A stretch of DNA of 64,000 nucleotides from Brenneria rubrifaciens. GTDB lineage: Bacteria > Pseudomonadota > Gammaproteobacteria > Enterobacterales > Enterobacteriaceae. Below the pieces are notes generated by a model that did not search any database, was not told the origin of the DNA, and worked only from the letters and a program-made list of their open reading frames with translations. The DNA lies in contig NZ_CP034035.1 in NCBI RefSeq assembly GCF_005484945.1, positions 3,782,001 to 3,846,000 of the forward strand, in the 5' to 3' direction. A program made the translations under genes and the position numbers. Below are positions 14,670 through 23,932 of the stretch, in pieces; positions within the stretch are counted from its first letter, which is position 1, and the number at the start of each line of letters is the position of its first letter.

Positions 14670-14966
14670 ATGAAAACCCGACTGATATCCCTATCCTTGT
14701 GCGCTTTGTTTAGCCTGCCGCTGACCACCCAGGCCAACACGACGAAAGTCCCCTCCACACAACAACGGCTTGAAAACGGCATCACCAGCCAACGAAAATT
14801 AGAGCAGAATATGCAGCAGAGTCAGCAATTGCAGCAACAGCGGCTGAATCAACAATTGCAGCAGCGCAATTCTCAGTTACAACAGCAACGCCAGCAGCAG
14901 TTACAGCGGGATCGGCAACGTACGCAGCAAACCACGCCCCCGCCGCCGATCAAGCAAACGCCCTAA
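14670..14966 (+). CDS. Gln-rich secreted protein, YhhA/DUF2756-like
   Basis: From the ATG at 14670 (AAGG six bases upstream) the 98-residue product has a signal peptide (about 1-22, ending TQA). A Gln-rich coiled stretch follows (about 35-85, mostly Q, L, R and N), then a PPPP-containing tail. E. coli yhhA, a DUF2756 protein with the same composition, is next to ugpQ. Here the ugp operon is just downstream, which supports the link. Function is unknown. The frame is open from 14634, but without a signal peptide at that start. Confidence 0.6.
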   Translation: MKTRLISLSLCALFSLPLTTQANTTKVPSTQQRLENGITSQRKLEQNMQQSQQLQQQRLNQQLQQRNSQLQQQRQQQLQRDRQRTQQTTPPPPIKQTP

Positions 14967-14975
14967 CGCGGCGAT

Positions 14976-15932
14976 TTACAGCCGCACGCCCATCAGTGCC
15001 AGGATCAACGGCGTGGTCAGCGCGGCCAGCGTCGTTGACATCAGCAGGCTCGACGCCACCGGGCCACCCAGCACGTTGAACTGGCGCGACATCAGATAAA
15101 CGTTCACGCCTACCGCCATCGACCCCAGCAACACTACCGCCCGCGTTTCCATTTCAGGCAGGCCGATCGCGATCGCGATCCCCCAGATCACTAACGGCTG
15201 CACCATCAGCTTGATGACGCAAATCACAGCGCTGATCTGCCAGCCATCGCGGATCTGGTATTCGGCCAACCCCATACCCAGGGCGACCAGCGACAGCGGC
15301 ACCCCAATTTGCCCCAGCATGCTGAGCGGCTGATCGACATAGGAAGGGAGCGACAGCCCGGTCAGGCCGAATGCCGTCCCGGACAGAATGCCGATAATCA
15401 GCGGGTTTTTCAGCACGCTCAGCGCGGTTTTAGTAAATCCCTGCAACGACAGCGCCCCGTTGCGCGCCCACTCCACCGACACGGTCACCAGCGTCCACAG
15501 AATCAGGCCGTTAAACACCACCACCAGCGCAACGGACGGTATCGCCTCTTCCCCCAGCATCAGCGTGGCGATCGGCAACCCCAGCATGACATTGTTGGAG
15601 AAGATGCCGCTCAGCGCAAAAATAGAACCGGAAACGCCGTCGAGATGAAAAATCTTGCGCGCCACAAAGCGGCCCAGTACAAAAACGATCAGGCAACCAC
15701 CGAAAAACGCGATCAACAGCCGGGCATCCACCACGGGACGCTTGGAAAAATCACACATCAGGCGGAATAACATGGCGGGCATCGCCACAGAGAAGACAAA
15801 GCGGGTCATGCCATCGGTAATGGTGGTCGGCCACTTGCCATAACGGATCAGGCAGTAGCCCAGTGCGATCACAATGAACAACGGTAAAGAAAGAGAAATC
15901 TGGTACCAGAGAGAACTAACAAATGCGGGCAT
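14976..15932 (-). CDS. AEC-family (auxin efflux carrier-type) transporter
   Basis: The 318-residue protein is almost wholly hydrophobic, with about ten predicted membrane segments. The two-fold repeat seen in AEC permeases shows as FSNNVMLGLPIA in the first half and a GMGLAEYQI crossover segment in the second. Bacterial members move dicarboxylates such as malonate or amino-acid derivatives; the substrate cannot be read from sequence. It converges with the small Gln-rich gene, with 9 bp between stops, and lies upstream of nothing co-oriented for 120 bp. Confidence 0.8.
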   Translation of the reverse strand: MPAFVSSLWYQISLSLPLFIVIALGYCLIRYGKWPTTITDGMTRFVFSVAMPAMLFRLMCDFSKRPVVDARLLIAFFGGCLIVFVLGRFVARKIFHLDGVSGSIFALSGIFSNNVMLGLPIATLMLGEEAIPSVALVVVFNGLILWTLVTVSVEWARNGALSLQGFTKTALSVLKNPLIIGILSGTAFGLTGLSLPSYVDQPLSMLGQIGVPLSLVALGMGLAEYQIRDGWQISAVICVIKLMVQPLVIWGIAIAIGLPEMETRAVVLLGSMAVGVNVYLMSRQFNVLGGPVASSLLMSTTLAALTTPLILALMGVRL

Positions 15933-15976
15933 TGAACCACTTCCTTATTGCGGACGCCAATAGCGGAAAGCATATG

Positions 15977-16040
15977 TACCCGTCATCTTTCACATCACCC
16001 GCGTGCCGGCTTGGTGAACCGCGAAATCCAAGATGAGGTA
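15977..16040. repeat. Imperfect inverted-repeat element
   Basis: TACCCGTCATCTT (15977-15989) and AAGATGAGGTA (16030-16040) are near-complementary ends of a 64-bp segment between the AEC transporter and ugpQ. The TACCCGTCAT end is reminiscent of palindromic intergenic repeats common in Pectobacterium and Serratia genomes. Copy number cannot be judged from one example. Confidence 0.45.
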
Positions 16041-16055
16041 TACAACAGACAAAAT

Positions 16056-16805
16056 TCAGCCGGTAGCAAAACCCGGCCCGATTAAATCTATTCGGTCAGT
16101 ACAGATACAGTCAACGCCCCAATCGAGCAAAGTTTGCGCTCGCGCAGGTTGGTTGACGGTGTAGACCAGCATTCGCAGGCCCGCCGCCTTTATTAATGCC
16201 ACCCGTTCCGCTGTCAGCAGTTCGTGATTCAAATGGAGGGACACGCACCCCAGTAGCCGGGTCAGATTTTGCCAGTCGTCATGCCACTCATCCAGCAGCA
16301 GGCCGCGCGGCAATTCCGGCGCCGCCCGTTGCGCGGCGGCAAGCGCGTCAATCGAAAAGGAGGACAGCAACGGCGCAACGGAATGATCGGCCCACAGTTG
16401 ACGCGCAGCCAGCGCGACCACGCGCCCGGTTTCCTGCTCCTGACCGGTGGTCGGCTTGATTTCGATATTAGCCGCCATGCCATACTGTGCACAGCGCTTT
16501 GCCACCTCTGACAGCAACGGCAGTTGCTCGCCTGCGAATTTTTTCCCGTACCAGCCGCCGGCATCCAGGCCAACCAGCTTGTCCCACGGCAGTTCCCCGG
16601 CGCACCCCCAGCCGTTACTGGTGCGTTCCAATGTGTCATCGTGCAGTAAAAAGATCTGGCCATCCTGCGACAGCTTGACATCGAACTCGATCATCTTGTG
16701 GCCCAGGCTCGCGCCCACATCAATCGCCGCCAGCGTGTTTTCCGGCGCCAGTGATCCGCCGCCGCGATGAGCGACAATTTTTGGGTAAGGCCAGACAGTT
16801 ACCAT
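16056..16805 (-). CDS. ugpQ: Glycerophosphodiester phosphodiesterase UgpQ
   Basis: The 249-residue cytoplasmic TIM-barrel enzyme splits glycerophosphodiesters into glycerol-3-phosphate and an alcohol. The GDPD signature is clear: [15 protein letters not shown] (about 9-23), the metal-binding [10 protein letters not shown] and [12 protein letters not shown]. It ends an operon whose transporter imports its substrates. The start overlaps the ugpC stop by one base (TAATG). Confidence 0.96.
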   Translation of the reverse strand: MVTVWPYPKIVAHRGGGSLAPENTLAAIDVGASLGHKMIEFDVKLSQDGQIFLLHDDTLERTSNGWGCAGELPWDKLVGLDAGGWYGKKFAGEQLPLLSEVAKRCAQYGMAANIEIKPTTGQEQETGRVVALAARQLWADHSVAPLLSSFSIDALAAAQRAAPELPRGLLLDEWHDDWQNLTRLLGCVSLHLNHELLTAERVALIKAAGLRMLVYTVNQPARAQTLLDWGVDCICTDRIDLIGPGFATG

Positions 16806-17878
16806 TATTCCATCCGTAATCCGCTTTGCGAATCAAACAGGTGCCATGATGACTCAGGCAGATGCAGCCAGAGCGTCGATCCGATCGCCGGACAATGCTC
16901 ATAAGACAAACGGGCGATCACGTTTTGTCCGCCCCACTGACCATGCGCCAGATTGTCGGCGCCCAGCAGTTCCAGTGTTGAAACCTGCAACGGGATACCG
17001 CCGGTTTCTTGCGTGGTCAGTTGAATATGCTCCGGCCTCACCCCAAGCGTCAATGCCCGCCCGCGCCATTGCGGTTTCGCTGTCGGCAGCGAAACCGCGA
17101 TATCCCCGCTAATCTCGAAGCGGCAACCGTCATCACTGATTCGCCCCGACCACAGGTTCATGGCGGGCGAGCCAATAAAGCTGGCGACAAACAGTGACGC
17201 CGGATGGCGGTAAATCTCCGATGGCGCGCCAATCTGCTCGGCAATCCCTTTATTCATTACGATCACACGCTGCGCCAGCGTCATGGCTTCCACCTGATCG
17301 TGCGTCACATACAGGCTGGTGGTTTCCAGCCGTCGATGTAGTTGCTGCAATTCCAGCCGCATCTGTACCCTCAGCTTGGCATCCAGATTAGATAGCGGTT
17401 CATCAAACAAAAACACCGCCGGTTCGCGCACTATCGCCCGGCCCATGGCCACGCGCTGACGCTGCCCGCCCGAAAGCTCGCGCGGCTTGCGCTGCAACAA
17501 CGGCGCCAATTCCAGAATACGCGCCGCTTCCTCCACCCGCTGACGAATCTGTACCTTGCCGAAACCACGGATTTTCAGCCCATAGGCCATATTGTCATAC
17601 ACGTTCATATGGGGATAAAGCGCATAGTTCTGGAACACCATCGCAATGCCGCGATCTTTAGGTTCCAGCTCGGTCACACGCCGGTCGCCAATGTAGATAT
17701 CCCCGCTGGTCGTGCGTTCCAGACCGGCCACCATACGCAGCAGCGTCGATTTTCCACACCCCGATGGCCCTACCATCACCACAAACTCGCCATTGGCGAC
17801 ATCCAGATCGATGGGGTGAATAGTCTGCGTTTTGCCATCATAGGACTTGGTGACAGCCTGAAGTTTTAAACATGCCAT
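16805..17878 (-). CDS. ugpC: Glycerol-3-phosphate ABC transporter ATPase UgpC
   Basis: The 357-residue subunit (E. coli 356) has Walker [10 protein letters not shown] (about 38), signature [14 protein letters not shown] (about 136), Walker [13 protein letters not shown], and the switch His in [10 protein letters not shown]. The C-terminal third is the regulatory OB-fold (TOBE) domain found in MalK-type ATPases. Two copies power UgpAE. It is separated from ugpE by an 81-bp gap holding a copy of the dispersed repeat. Confidence 0.96.
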   Translation of the reverse strand: MACLKLQAVTKSYDGKTQTIHPIDLDVANGEFVVMVGPSGCGKSTLLRMVAGLERTTSGDIYIGDRRVTELEPKDRGIAMVFQNYALYPHMNVYDNMAYGLKIRGFGKVQIRQRVEEAARILELAPLLQRKPRELSGGQRQRVAMGRAIVREPAVFLFDEPLSNLDAKLRVQMRLELQQLHRRLETTSLYVTHDQVEAMTLAQRVIVMNKGIAEQIGAPSEIYRHPASLFVASFIGSPAMNLWSGRISDDGCRFEISGDIAVSLPTAKPQWRGRALTLGVRPEHIQLTTQETGGIPLQVSTLELLGADNLAHGQWGGQNVIARLSYEHCPAIGSTLWLHLPESSWHLFDSQSGLRME

Positions 17879-17890
17879 AAAAAAACACCC

Positions 17891-17953
17891 CGCGTGTGTT
17901 TCAACGTCGCTCGCGACGTCCCAAAGGGGAGCGGGGCAAACTTCCCCCGCCAG
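17891..17953 (+). repeat. Dispersed intergenic repeat, copy B
   Basis: It runs from GTGTTTCAACGTCGCTCGCGACG to CCCCCGCCAGAA. It shares the order TTTCAACG, GCGACG, AGGGGAGCGGG and CCCGCCA with copies at 21191, 32194, 32741 and 43893. It fills the ugpE-ugpC gap, where it could shape expression within the operon. Confidence 0.6.
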
Positions 17954-17959
17954 AATGTA

Positions 17960-18805
17960 TTATTTTTCGCTATCCACCAGACCACGCACAAACCAGCGCT
18001 GCATCAGCAGCACCACCATCAACGGCGGGAGCATCGTCAGCAACATCGCGGCCATCACCTGATTCCACTGGGTCGCGCCGTCACCGGAGGCGATCATGCT
18101 TTTGATTCCGGCTACCGCCGTGCCCAGATCGGCATCGCTGATAATCAGCAGCGGCCACAAATACTGGTTCCAGCCATAGATAAACGTAATCACAAACAGC
18201 GCCGCCAGATTGGTTTTTGACAGCGGCAGCACCATGTCGAAGAAGAAACGCATAGGACTCGCGCCATCAATGCGCGCCGCTTCCAGCAGTTCATCAGGCA
18301 GGGTCATGAAGAACTGGCGAAACAAAAAGGTCGCCGTGGCCGAAGCCATCAGCGGCAGCGTCAACCCGGTATAGCTGTCCATCATGTCCAGCCTGGCGAT
18401 CACCTCGACCGTGGGGAAAATACGCACTTCCACCGGCAGCATCAGCGTCAGGAAAATCATCCAGAAAAACAGGCTGCGCAGCGGAAAGCGAAAATAGACA
18501 ATGGCGTAGGCGGATAAAATCGATACGGTGATCTTGCCAAGTGTAATCGCCAGCGCCATGACAAAGCTGTTCAGCAGCATCAGTCCAAAAGGCGTCGTAA
18601 TGTTACCTGCGCCGTGCAACCAGACATCTCGCAGATTCTCCCACAGATGCGCCCCCGGAATCAGCGTCATCGGCGTCTGAAAGACTTCCTGATTGTCCAG
18701 AGTAGCGGCGACGAAACCCACGTACAGCGGGAATAACACGGCGGCAATCCCGATGACCAGCATCAGGTGGCTGAAGATATCCAACCCTCGGCGATTCTCA
18801 ATCAT
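17960..18805 (-). CDS. ugpE: Glycerol-3-phosphate ABC transporter permease UgpE
   Basis: The 281-residue inner-membrane permease has six expected membrane segments. It has the EAA loop ([23 protein letters not shown], about 190-212) through which it contacts UgpC. With UgpA it forms the channel for sn-glycerol-3-phosphate and its diesters. The start overlaps ugpA by ATGA. E. coli UgpE is also 281 residues. Confidence 0.96.
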   Translation of the reverse strand: MIENRRGLDIFSHLMLVIGIAAVLFPLYVGFVAATLDNQEVFQTPMTLIPGAHLWENLRDVWLHGAGNITTPFGLMLLNSFVMALAITLGKITVSILSAYAIVYFRFPLRSLFFWMIFLTLMLPVEVRIFPTVEVIARLDMMDSYTGLTLPLMASATATFLFRQFFMTLPDELLEAARIDGASPMRFFFDMVLPLSKTNLAALFVITFIYGWNQYLWPLLIISDADLGTAVAGIKSMIASGDGATQWNQVMAAMLLTMLPPLMVVLLMQRWFVRGLVDSEK

Positions 18806-19689
18806 TGGTAGTTCACCTTCCGTTCAACAAAGCGGAACTGGATGACCGTCAAGCCGATGACCAGCAGCATCAGCACCACCGACTGCGCCGCCGAGCTGGA
18901 CAGATCCAGACCGGCAAAACCTTCCCGGTAAATTTTGTAGATCAGCGTGGTGGTTGACTGCACCGGCCCGCCGGCAGTGGCGGCATCAATAATCGGAAAG
19001 GTATCGAAGAAAGCGTAAACCAGGTTGACCACCAGCAGGAAAAAGCTTACTGGCGAAATCAGCGGCAGCACCAAATTGAAGAATCGGCGTACCGGCCCGG
19101 CGCCGTCAATGGCGGCCGCTTCGATCAACGATCGGGGGATGGATTGCAGCGCCGCTAGAAAAAACAGGAAGTTATAGCTGATCTGTTTCCAGACTGACGC
19201 CAGTACCACCAGAAACATGGCCTGTCCGCTGTTCTGCGCATGATTCCATGAGTAGCCCAACGTCCCGAGGAAATGAGCAATCAAACCCAGACCGGGGTTG
19301 AAAAGAAACATCCACAGCACGGCGGCGACCGCGGGCGCAACCGCATAAGGCAGGATAATCAACGTCTGATACAGGCGGCTACACCGAATGACATAGTCCA
19401 CCAGCGCCGCCAGAAATAGCGAAATCAGCAGGCCAAACCCCGCCACCAGAAAACTAAAAATCATCGTGGTGTAAAACGAATCGAGATAATAGGGGTTATC
19501 GAGCAGTTGCCTGAAGTTTTCCATACCGACAAACTCACTGGATAACCCGAACGGATCGAGACTTTGCACCGAATACCACAGCGCCTGACCCGCAGGCCAG
19601 ATGAAAAAAATGATGGTGATGAGCAACTGAGGCAAGACCAGCGCATAGGGAAGCCAACTGCGGCGAAAAACGGGACGGGATGATGTCAT
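18802..19689 (-). CDS. ugpA: Glycerol-3-phosphate ABC transporter permease UgpA
   Basis: I start at the ATG at 19689 ([12 protein letters not shown]), which gives 295 residues, the same as E. coli UgpA; the frame is open to 19740. It has six membrane segments and an EAA loop ([23 protein letters not shown]). It pairs with UgpE. The ribosome binding site is poor. A strong hairpin lies in the ugpB-ugpA gap, so expression may be lower than that of the binding protein, as is common in such operons. Confidence 0.94.
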   Translation of the reverse strand: MTSSRPVFRRSWLPYALVLPQLLITIIFFIWPAGQALWYSVQSLDPFGLSSEFVGMENFRQLLDNPYYLDSFYTTMIFSFLVAGFGLLISLFLAALVDYVIRCSRLYQTLIILPYAVAPAVAAVLWMFLFNPGLGLIAHFLGTLGYSWNHAQNSGQAMFLVVLASVWKQISYNFLFFLAALQSIPRSLIEAAAIDGAGPVRRFFNLVLPLISPVSFFLLVVNLVYAFFDTFPIIDAATAGGPVQSTTTLIYKIYREGFAGLDLSSSAAQSVVLMLLVIGLTVIQFRFVERKVNYQ

Positions 19690-19777
19690 GCGGTAACTCA
19701 TTGCTGGCTGAAAAAAATGGTGAAGACCTTTAAACCCCATCCCTCACAGGAGACGATACTAACGGGTTGTTCCGGTT

Positions 19778-19799
19778 CCCTCCCCAGTGATGGGGAGGG
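19778..19799. repeat. Perfect 9-bp hairpin in the ugpB-ugpA gap
   Basis: CCCTCCCCA and TGGGGAGGG flank a GTGA loop. There is no U-tract after it in the ugp direction, so it looks like an mRNA-stabilising or attenuating hairpin. The flanking AACCC/GGGTT wording is of the kind found in common intergenic palindromes. Confidence 0.6.
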
Positions 19800-19823
19800 T
19801 TGGGGCAGACTCTGTCCGTCAGC

Positions 19824-21146
19824 TTATTTGGCTGACTGCTCGAAGCGACGTAACAGTGCATTACCACGCTCAACCGAGTTATCCAGCGCCTGTTGCGGGG
19901 TTTTCTTGCCCGTCCAGACGCTTTCCAGCTCTTCATCCACCACGGTGCGGATCTGCGGCATATTGCCCAGACGCAGCCCTTTAGTGAAGGGCAACGGCGG
20001 CTTGTTCAACATCTGACGCGTAGCGATGTCCGCACCCGGATTTTTCTCGTAGAAGCCTTGCTGCCGGGTTAGCTCATACGCGGCTTTGGTAATCGGCAGA
20101 TAACCGGTTTTCTGATGCCATTCGGCTGCGATTTCCGGCTGAGTCAGGAACTGCATAAACTCGGCTACGCCTTTATAGGTCGCCGCGTCTTTACCATTCA
20201 TCACCCACAAGCTGGCTCCGCCGATAATGGCGTTCTGCGGCGCGCCCTGCACATCAGCGTCATAAGGCATCATCGCCACGCCATAGTTGAATTTGGCATG
20301 CTGACGAATATCCGCCAGCGAACCGGAAGAGGCGGTAGTGATAGCGCAATCACCATTATAGAACTTCTCGGTCGGCTCATCCTTACGACCGAAGTAGGTG
20401 AAATCCCCTTTCTTGTTCATGTCCTGTAATTGCTGGATGTGCTTGACCTGTGTCGGTTTATTAAATTCCAGTACCGCGTCGGTGCCGTCGAAACCGTTAT
20501 TTTTACTGGCGACTGGCAAACCATGCCAGGCGCTGAAGTTTTCAATCTGAATCCAGCCCTGCCAACCACTGGCATAGCCGCATTTCATGCCCGCCGCGCG
20601 CAGTTTTGCCGTGTACTCGGCCATTTGCTGCCAGGTTTTTGGCGGTTGTTCTGGATCTAATCCCGCCTTTTTGAAGGCGTCTTTGTTGTAATACAGTACC
20701 GGCGTCGAACTGTTGAAGGGCTGCGACAACAAATGGCCGCTTTTCGCATCGGCGTAATAGCCGGACACAGTCGGAACAAAAATCGACTCGTCAAAATTGA
20801 TGCCCGCCTCTTTGAAAATTTCATAAACAGGCTTAATGGCCTTGCTGGCCATCATGGTCGCGGTGCCCACTTCATAAACCTGCAAAATCGCGGGCGCATT
20901 TCCAGCACGATAAGCGGCGATCCCGGCGGCCAAACTCTGTTCGTAGTCGCCTTTATAAACCGGGACAATTTTCACATCACTATGGGACTGATTAAAACGG
21001 TCAGTCAGCGAATTAACGGTTTTACCTAATTCGCCTTCCATTGAGTGCCAAAAAGGGATTTCGGTTACGGCGGCCTGCGCATTGGCACTGCATACGAGCG
21101 CCAATGCCACGCATGCTGTTGCTTTACGGATGTTAAGGTTAAACAT
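19824..21146 (-). CDS. ugpB: Glycerol-3-phosphate-binding periplasmic protein UgpB
   Basis: From the ATG at 21146 (CAGGAG ribosome binding site) the 440-residue product has a signal peptide (about 1-25, ending NAQA). It then has the mature start [16 protein letters not shown] typical of UgpB. It is a family 1 solute-binding protein that delivers glycerol-3-phosphate and glycerophosphodiesters to UgpAE. The leader contains Pho-box-like repeats and one copy of the dispersed repeat. It is first in the operon ugpB-A-E-C-Q, the E. coli order. Confidence 0.96.
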   Translation of the reverse strand: MFNLNIRKATACVALALVCSANAQAAVTEIPFWHSMEGELGKTVNSLTDRFNQSHSDVKIVPVYKGDYEQSLAAGIAAYRAGNAPAILQVYEVGTATMMASKAIKPVYEIFKEAGINFDESIFVPTVSGYYADAKSGHLLSQPFNSSTPVLYYNKDAFKKAGLDPEQPPKTWQQMAEYTAKLRAAGMKCGYASGWQGWIQIENFSAWHGLPVASKNNGFDGTDAVLEFNKPTQVKHIQQLQDMNKKGDFTYFGRKDEPTEKFYNGDCAITTASSGSLADIRQHAKFNYGVAMMPYDADVQGAPQNAIIGGASLWVMNGKDAATYKGVAEFMQFLTQPEIAAEWHQKTGYLPITKAAYELTRQQGFYEKNPGADIATRQMLNKPPLPFTKGLRLGNMPQIRTVVDEELESVWTGKKTPQQALDNSVERGNALLRRFEQSAK

Positions 21147-21190
21147 GCCAGTCTCCTGCAATAGATAGGTGCGCCCGCATCACAGAGGCG

Positions 21191-21259
21191 CTTTTTTTAT
21201 GGCGGGCGTCCTGCCCGTCTCCTTTCGAACCGTTGCCAGGCAACGTTGAAAACACGCCT
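21191..21259 (-). repeat. Dispersed intergenic repeat, copy A
   Basis: Read on the minus strand it runs GTGTTTTCAACG, then AACGGTTCG, AAAGGAGACGGGC, AGGA, CGCCCGCC and ATAAAAAAA. It includes a hairpin with a GCGGGC/GCCCG-type stem. It lies in the ugpB 5' untranslated region between the Pho boxes and the start codon. Confidence 0.65.
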
Positions 21260-21282
21260 TGTGTTTATTATGCGGAGGTAAC

Positions 21283-21335
21283 ATGACACGCGCGTATGAC
21301 AGAAAAATAACCAAGAGATGACGAAAAGGTGACAG
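21283..21335 (-). promoter_or_regulatory. Two Pho-box-like sites upstream of ugpB
   Basis: On the minus strand CTGTCACCTTTTCGTCAT (21318-21335) has two CTGTCAT-like heptamers with an 11-bp period, the PhoB pattern. A second site, CTGTCATACGCGCGTGTCAT (21283-21302), has the repeat spaced about 12 bp. The ugp operon of E. coli is PhoB-activated. The match supports the same control here. Confidence 0.65.
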
Positions 21336-21838
21336 AAAGGAGGGCAAGCGCTGTTTAAAAATAGGCGCTTTCATCGCTTCGGTAACACCCAGGCGCGACC
21401 GACAATCCGCCATCGGTAATAACGCCGTTGAACAACGTCAGCAAAGCGATCAGAAAGGCGGCACAGGGCGCCTTAATAAACACACACCATTGAGCAACAC
21501 CTATCGCGGCAATGAAAAAAACGTCAAAAACCCCTACGAACAATTTCAAGTAATAGTCAAAAGTATTTATTTCAATTTAAATAATAGACATTAACTATTG
21601 TATGGCGACAATCACGCGGTTTTTTACCCATTTATCCGTTAATTAACTTACGCCATCTCCCTTTATAGTAGGTTGTCGCCTTCTCTTTTTCGGCCCGTTT
21701 TTCAGCCAGACAAGCAGGTGACGGAGACACAACAACAGGCCCACTTTTCACAACCGCGGCCTGATTTATAAACACTTTTATTGATGCTCACGCAGGTAAA
21801 TTCACTTATCGGCTGGCATTCATCCACCAAGGAAACGT

Positions 21839-23494
21839 ATGAATTTTTTAAAAAACATGAAGCTGGGGACCATGCTCGGCTCCGGCTTCACCATTGTCAT
21901 CTTGATTGGCTGTTTCATTGCCTTATTCGGCCGTGTTCAACTCACCGAACTAAGCAACAATATTCAACTGCTGTCTCAAGTCCGCATTAACAACCTACTG
22001 CTGATGCAAGAGGTAAAAGACAACGTCAATATCATCTCTCGCGTCGTCAGAAATATCGCGTTGATGGACAATCCCCAGGAAATGGAGAAGGAAAAGAAAC
22101 GCGTAGATGAACGACTGTCAATCAATACCAAACTGCTTAACACGCTACGCACGACAGCGGTATCGCCCGAAGCACGCCAGCGCATTGAAGCGCTTATTCA
22201 GCACAGCCCTTCTTACCGTGACGCACTGTATAAGGCGATCGATCTGGGTATGTCAGGGCAAAAGGCAGAAACGCGCGCTGTGGTGTTCGGCGAAATGCGC
22301 GTCGCACAAACCAACGTATTTAATGCGTTGGATGAGATGGTCGCCTATCAGAAATCCCTGACGGTGGAAGCGGCGAACACCTCGGCGCAGCAGGCGGACA
22401 CGTCAGGATCGCTGATGTTGATTTCTGCTGTCATCGCCGCGCTGTTAGGTTCATTGATTGCATGGAGCATTACGCGGCGTATCAAGAAACAACTGGGGGG
22501 AGAGCCCACCTACGCGGTTGAGATTGCCCAGCAGGTGGCGCAGGGTAATCTGGCGTTGAAAATTGCGTTGCGTTCGGGCGATGACAACAGCGTACTGGCG
22601 GCGATGGCGACCATGCGGGACAGCCTGAGCCATACTGTCGATCAAGTGCGCCAGAGCAGTGAGTCCATCGCCACCGGCGCCAGCCAAATCGCCATCGGCA
22701 ATACCGATTTAAGCCAGCGAACGGAAGAACAGGCGTCCAATCTGCAACAGACGGCAGCATCGATGGAGCAGATGAATATCACCATTAAGCAGAATACCGA
22801 TACGGTAAATATGGCGTCAGAACTGGCGCAATCCGCCAGTTCAACCGCGATCAAAGGGGGTGACATGGTCAACAACGTCGTGAACACGATGGAAGACATC
22901 ACCACCAGCTCACGCAAAATCGGCGATATTATCGGGGTCATCGACGGTATTGCCTTTCAGACCAATATTCTGGCGTTAAACGCCGCGGTGGAAGCCGCTC
23001 GCGCCGGAGAACAGGGTCGGGGTTTCGCCGTTGTCGCGGGCGAAGTTCGCTCGCTGGCCCAGCGCTCCGCCTCCGCCGCCAAAGAGATCAAAGAGTTGAT
23101 CGGCGAAAGCGTGGAGAAAGTGGAGACCGGTTCACATTTGGTTAATGAGACGGGCGCCACGATGGGCGAAATTGTTGAGCAAGTGCGCCGCGTGGCCGAT
23201 TTACTGGCCGAAATCGGGGTCACCACCCGCGAGCAGTCGCAGGGTATCTCGCAAGTTAACGATGCGGTTAATCAACTGGATGAAGTGACCCAGCAAAACG
23301 CCGCGCTGGTGGAGGAATCCGCTACCGCCGCAGACAGCCTGAGCGATCAAGCCAGACGTCTGGTGGAACTGATGAGTGTCTTCCAGCTTGATGGCGGCAC
23401 CCGCAAAGCCAGCCAGCAGGCGGCCCCGCGTCCGGCACAGCCGCTGAAACTCGCGAGCAAAGCGCCAACGCAGCAGAGCTGGGAAGCATTCTGA
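21839..23494 (+). CDS. Methyl-accepting chemotaxis protein (first of a tandem pair)
   Basis: The 551-residue Tsr-class receptor has a membrane segment near residues 11-32, a periplasmic four-helix sensor, a second segment near 190-210, a HAMP domain and the signalling hairpin tip ([35 protein letters not shown]). It ends in SWEAF, a variant of the NWETF pentapeptide that tethers CheR and CheB in E. coli. The ATG has AAGGA upstream. The ligand is unknown; the sensor domain is the part that differs most from its neighbour. It is likely a paralogue of the next gene by tandem duplication. Confidence 0.95.
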   Translation: MNFLKNMKLGTMLGSGFTIVILIGCFIALFGRVQLTELSNNIQLLSQVRINNLLLMQEVKDNVNIISRVVRNIALMDNPQEMEKEKKRVDERLSINTKLLNTLRTTAVSPEARQRIEALIQHSPSYRDALYKAIDLGMSGQKAETRAVVFGEMRVAQTNVFNALDEMVAYQKSLTVEAANTSAQQADTSGSLMLISAVIAALLGSLIAWSITRRIKKQLGGEPTYAVEIAQQVAQGNLALKIALRSGDDNSVLAAMATMRDSLSHTVDQVRQSSESIATGASQIAIGNTDLSQRTEEQASNLQQTAASMEQMNITIKQNTDTVNMASELAQSASSTAIKGGDMVNNVVNTMEDITTSSRKIGDIIGVIDGIAFQTNILALNAAVEAARAGEQGRGFAVVAGEVRSLAQRSASAAKEIKELIGESVEKVETGSHLVNETGATMGEIVEQVRRVADLLAEIGVTTREQSQGISQVNDAVNQLDEVTQQNAALVEESATAADSLSDQARRLVELMSVFQLDGGTRKASQQAAPRPAQPLKLASKAPTQQSWEAF

Positions 23495-23932
23495 GCAATA
23501 CAGAAAACTTCGCCGTTGATCTCACCCCAAGGCCGCGAATGCGGCCTTACTTCATCGTGTCTCCCGCCTTTTCCTGCGTTTTTCACATAACACCAGTCCC
23601 GATACCAATAAAAGCACCCAATTTATAGCCGTATTCCCCGCCACGCTGAGAGGCCGTTATCTTTATTATTTCTGGTGTTAGTTTTTTATTTTATTTAATT
23701 TTATTTACTCGAAAATAAGTCAGAGCATGGCGTTTGCGTTCACTCTGAGTTAACACAGCCTTCAATCAAAACAATCTCTACGCTATCGGTTTCGAAAGAG
23801 GGAGAGGCAAATCCCATAAGCTGGTTCAGCTAAGCAGCAGGCGCGACTTCAATGATAAATGAAAGCGATATTTCCTTTGCCTCTGGAATGTCGCGCCACA
23901 TATCAATTAGACGCAGGAGTTTAAGGCAACTT
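23495..23932. other. Intergenic region between the tandem chemoreceptors
   Basis: About 440 bp, with an AT-rich core near 23670-23720. It must hold the promoter of the second receptor. I see no gene and no convincing sigma-28 promoter. A plus-strand frame open from 23852 is only an upstream extension of the second receptor. Confidence 0.5.

Larger units (their letters stand above)
21162..21838. other. Long intergenic region between divergent ugpB and the first chemoreceptor
   Basis: It holds repeat copy A and the Pho boxes at its left side. From about 21540 it becomes very AT-rich and contains the presumed promoter of the chemoreceptor. I looked for a sigma-28 promoter and found no convincing match. 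No gene is supported. Confidence 0.5.

Noticed and set aside
21540..23932. Sigma-28 promoters for the chemoreceptor genes
   Set aside because: I looked for TAAA with GCCGATAA at the right spacing before both genes and found no good pair.
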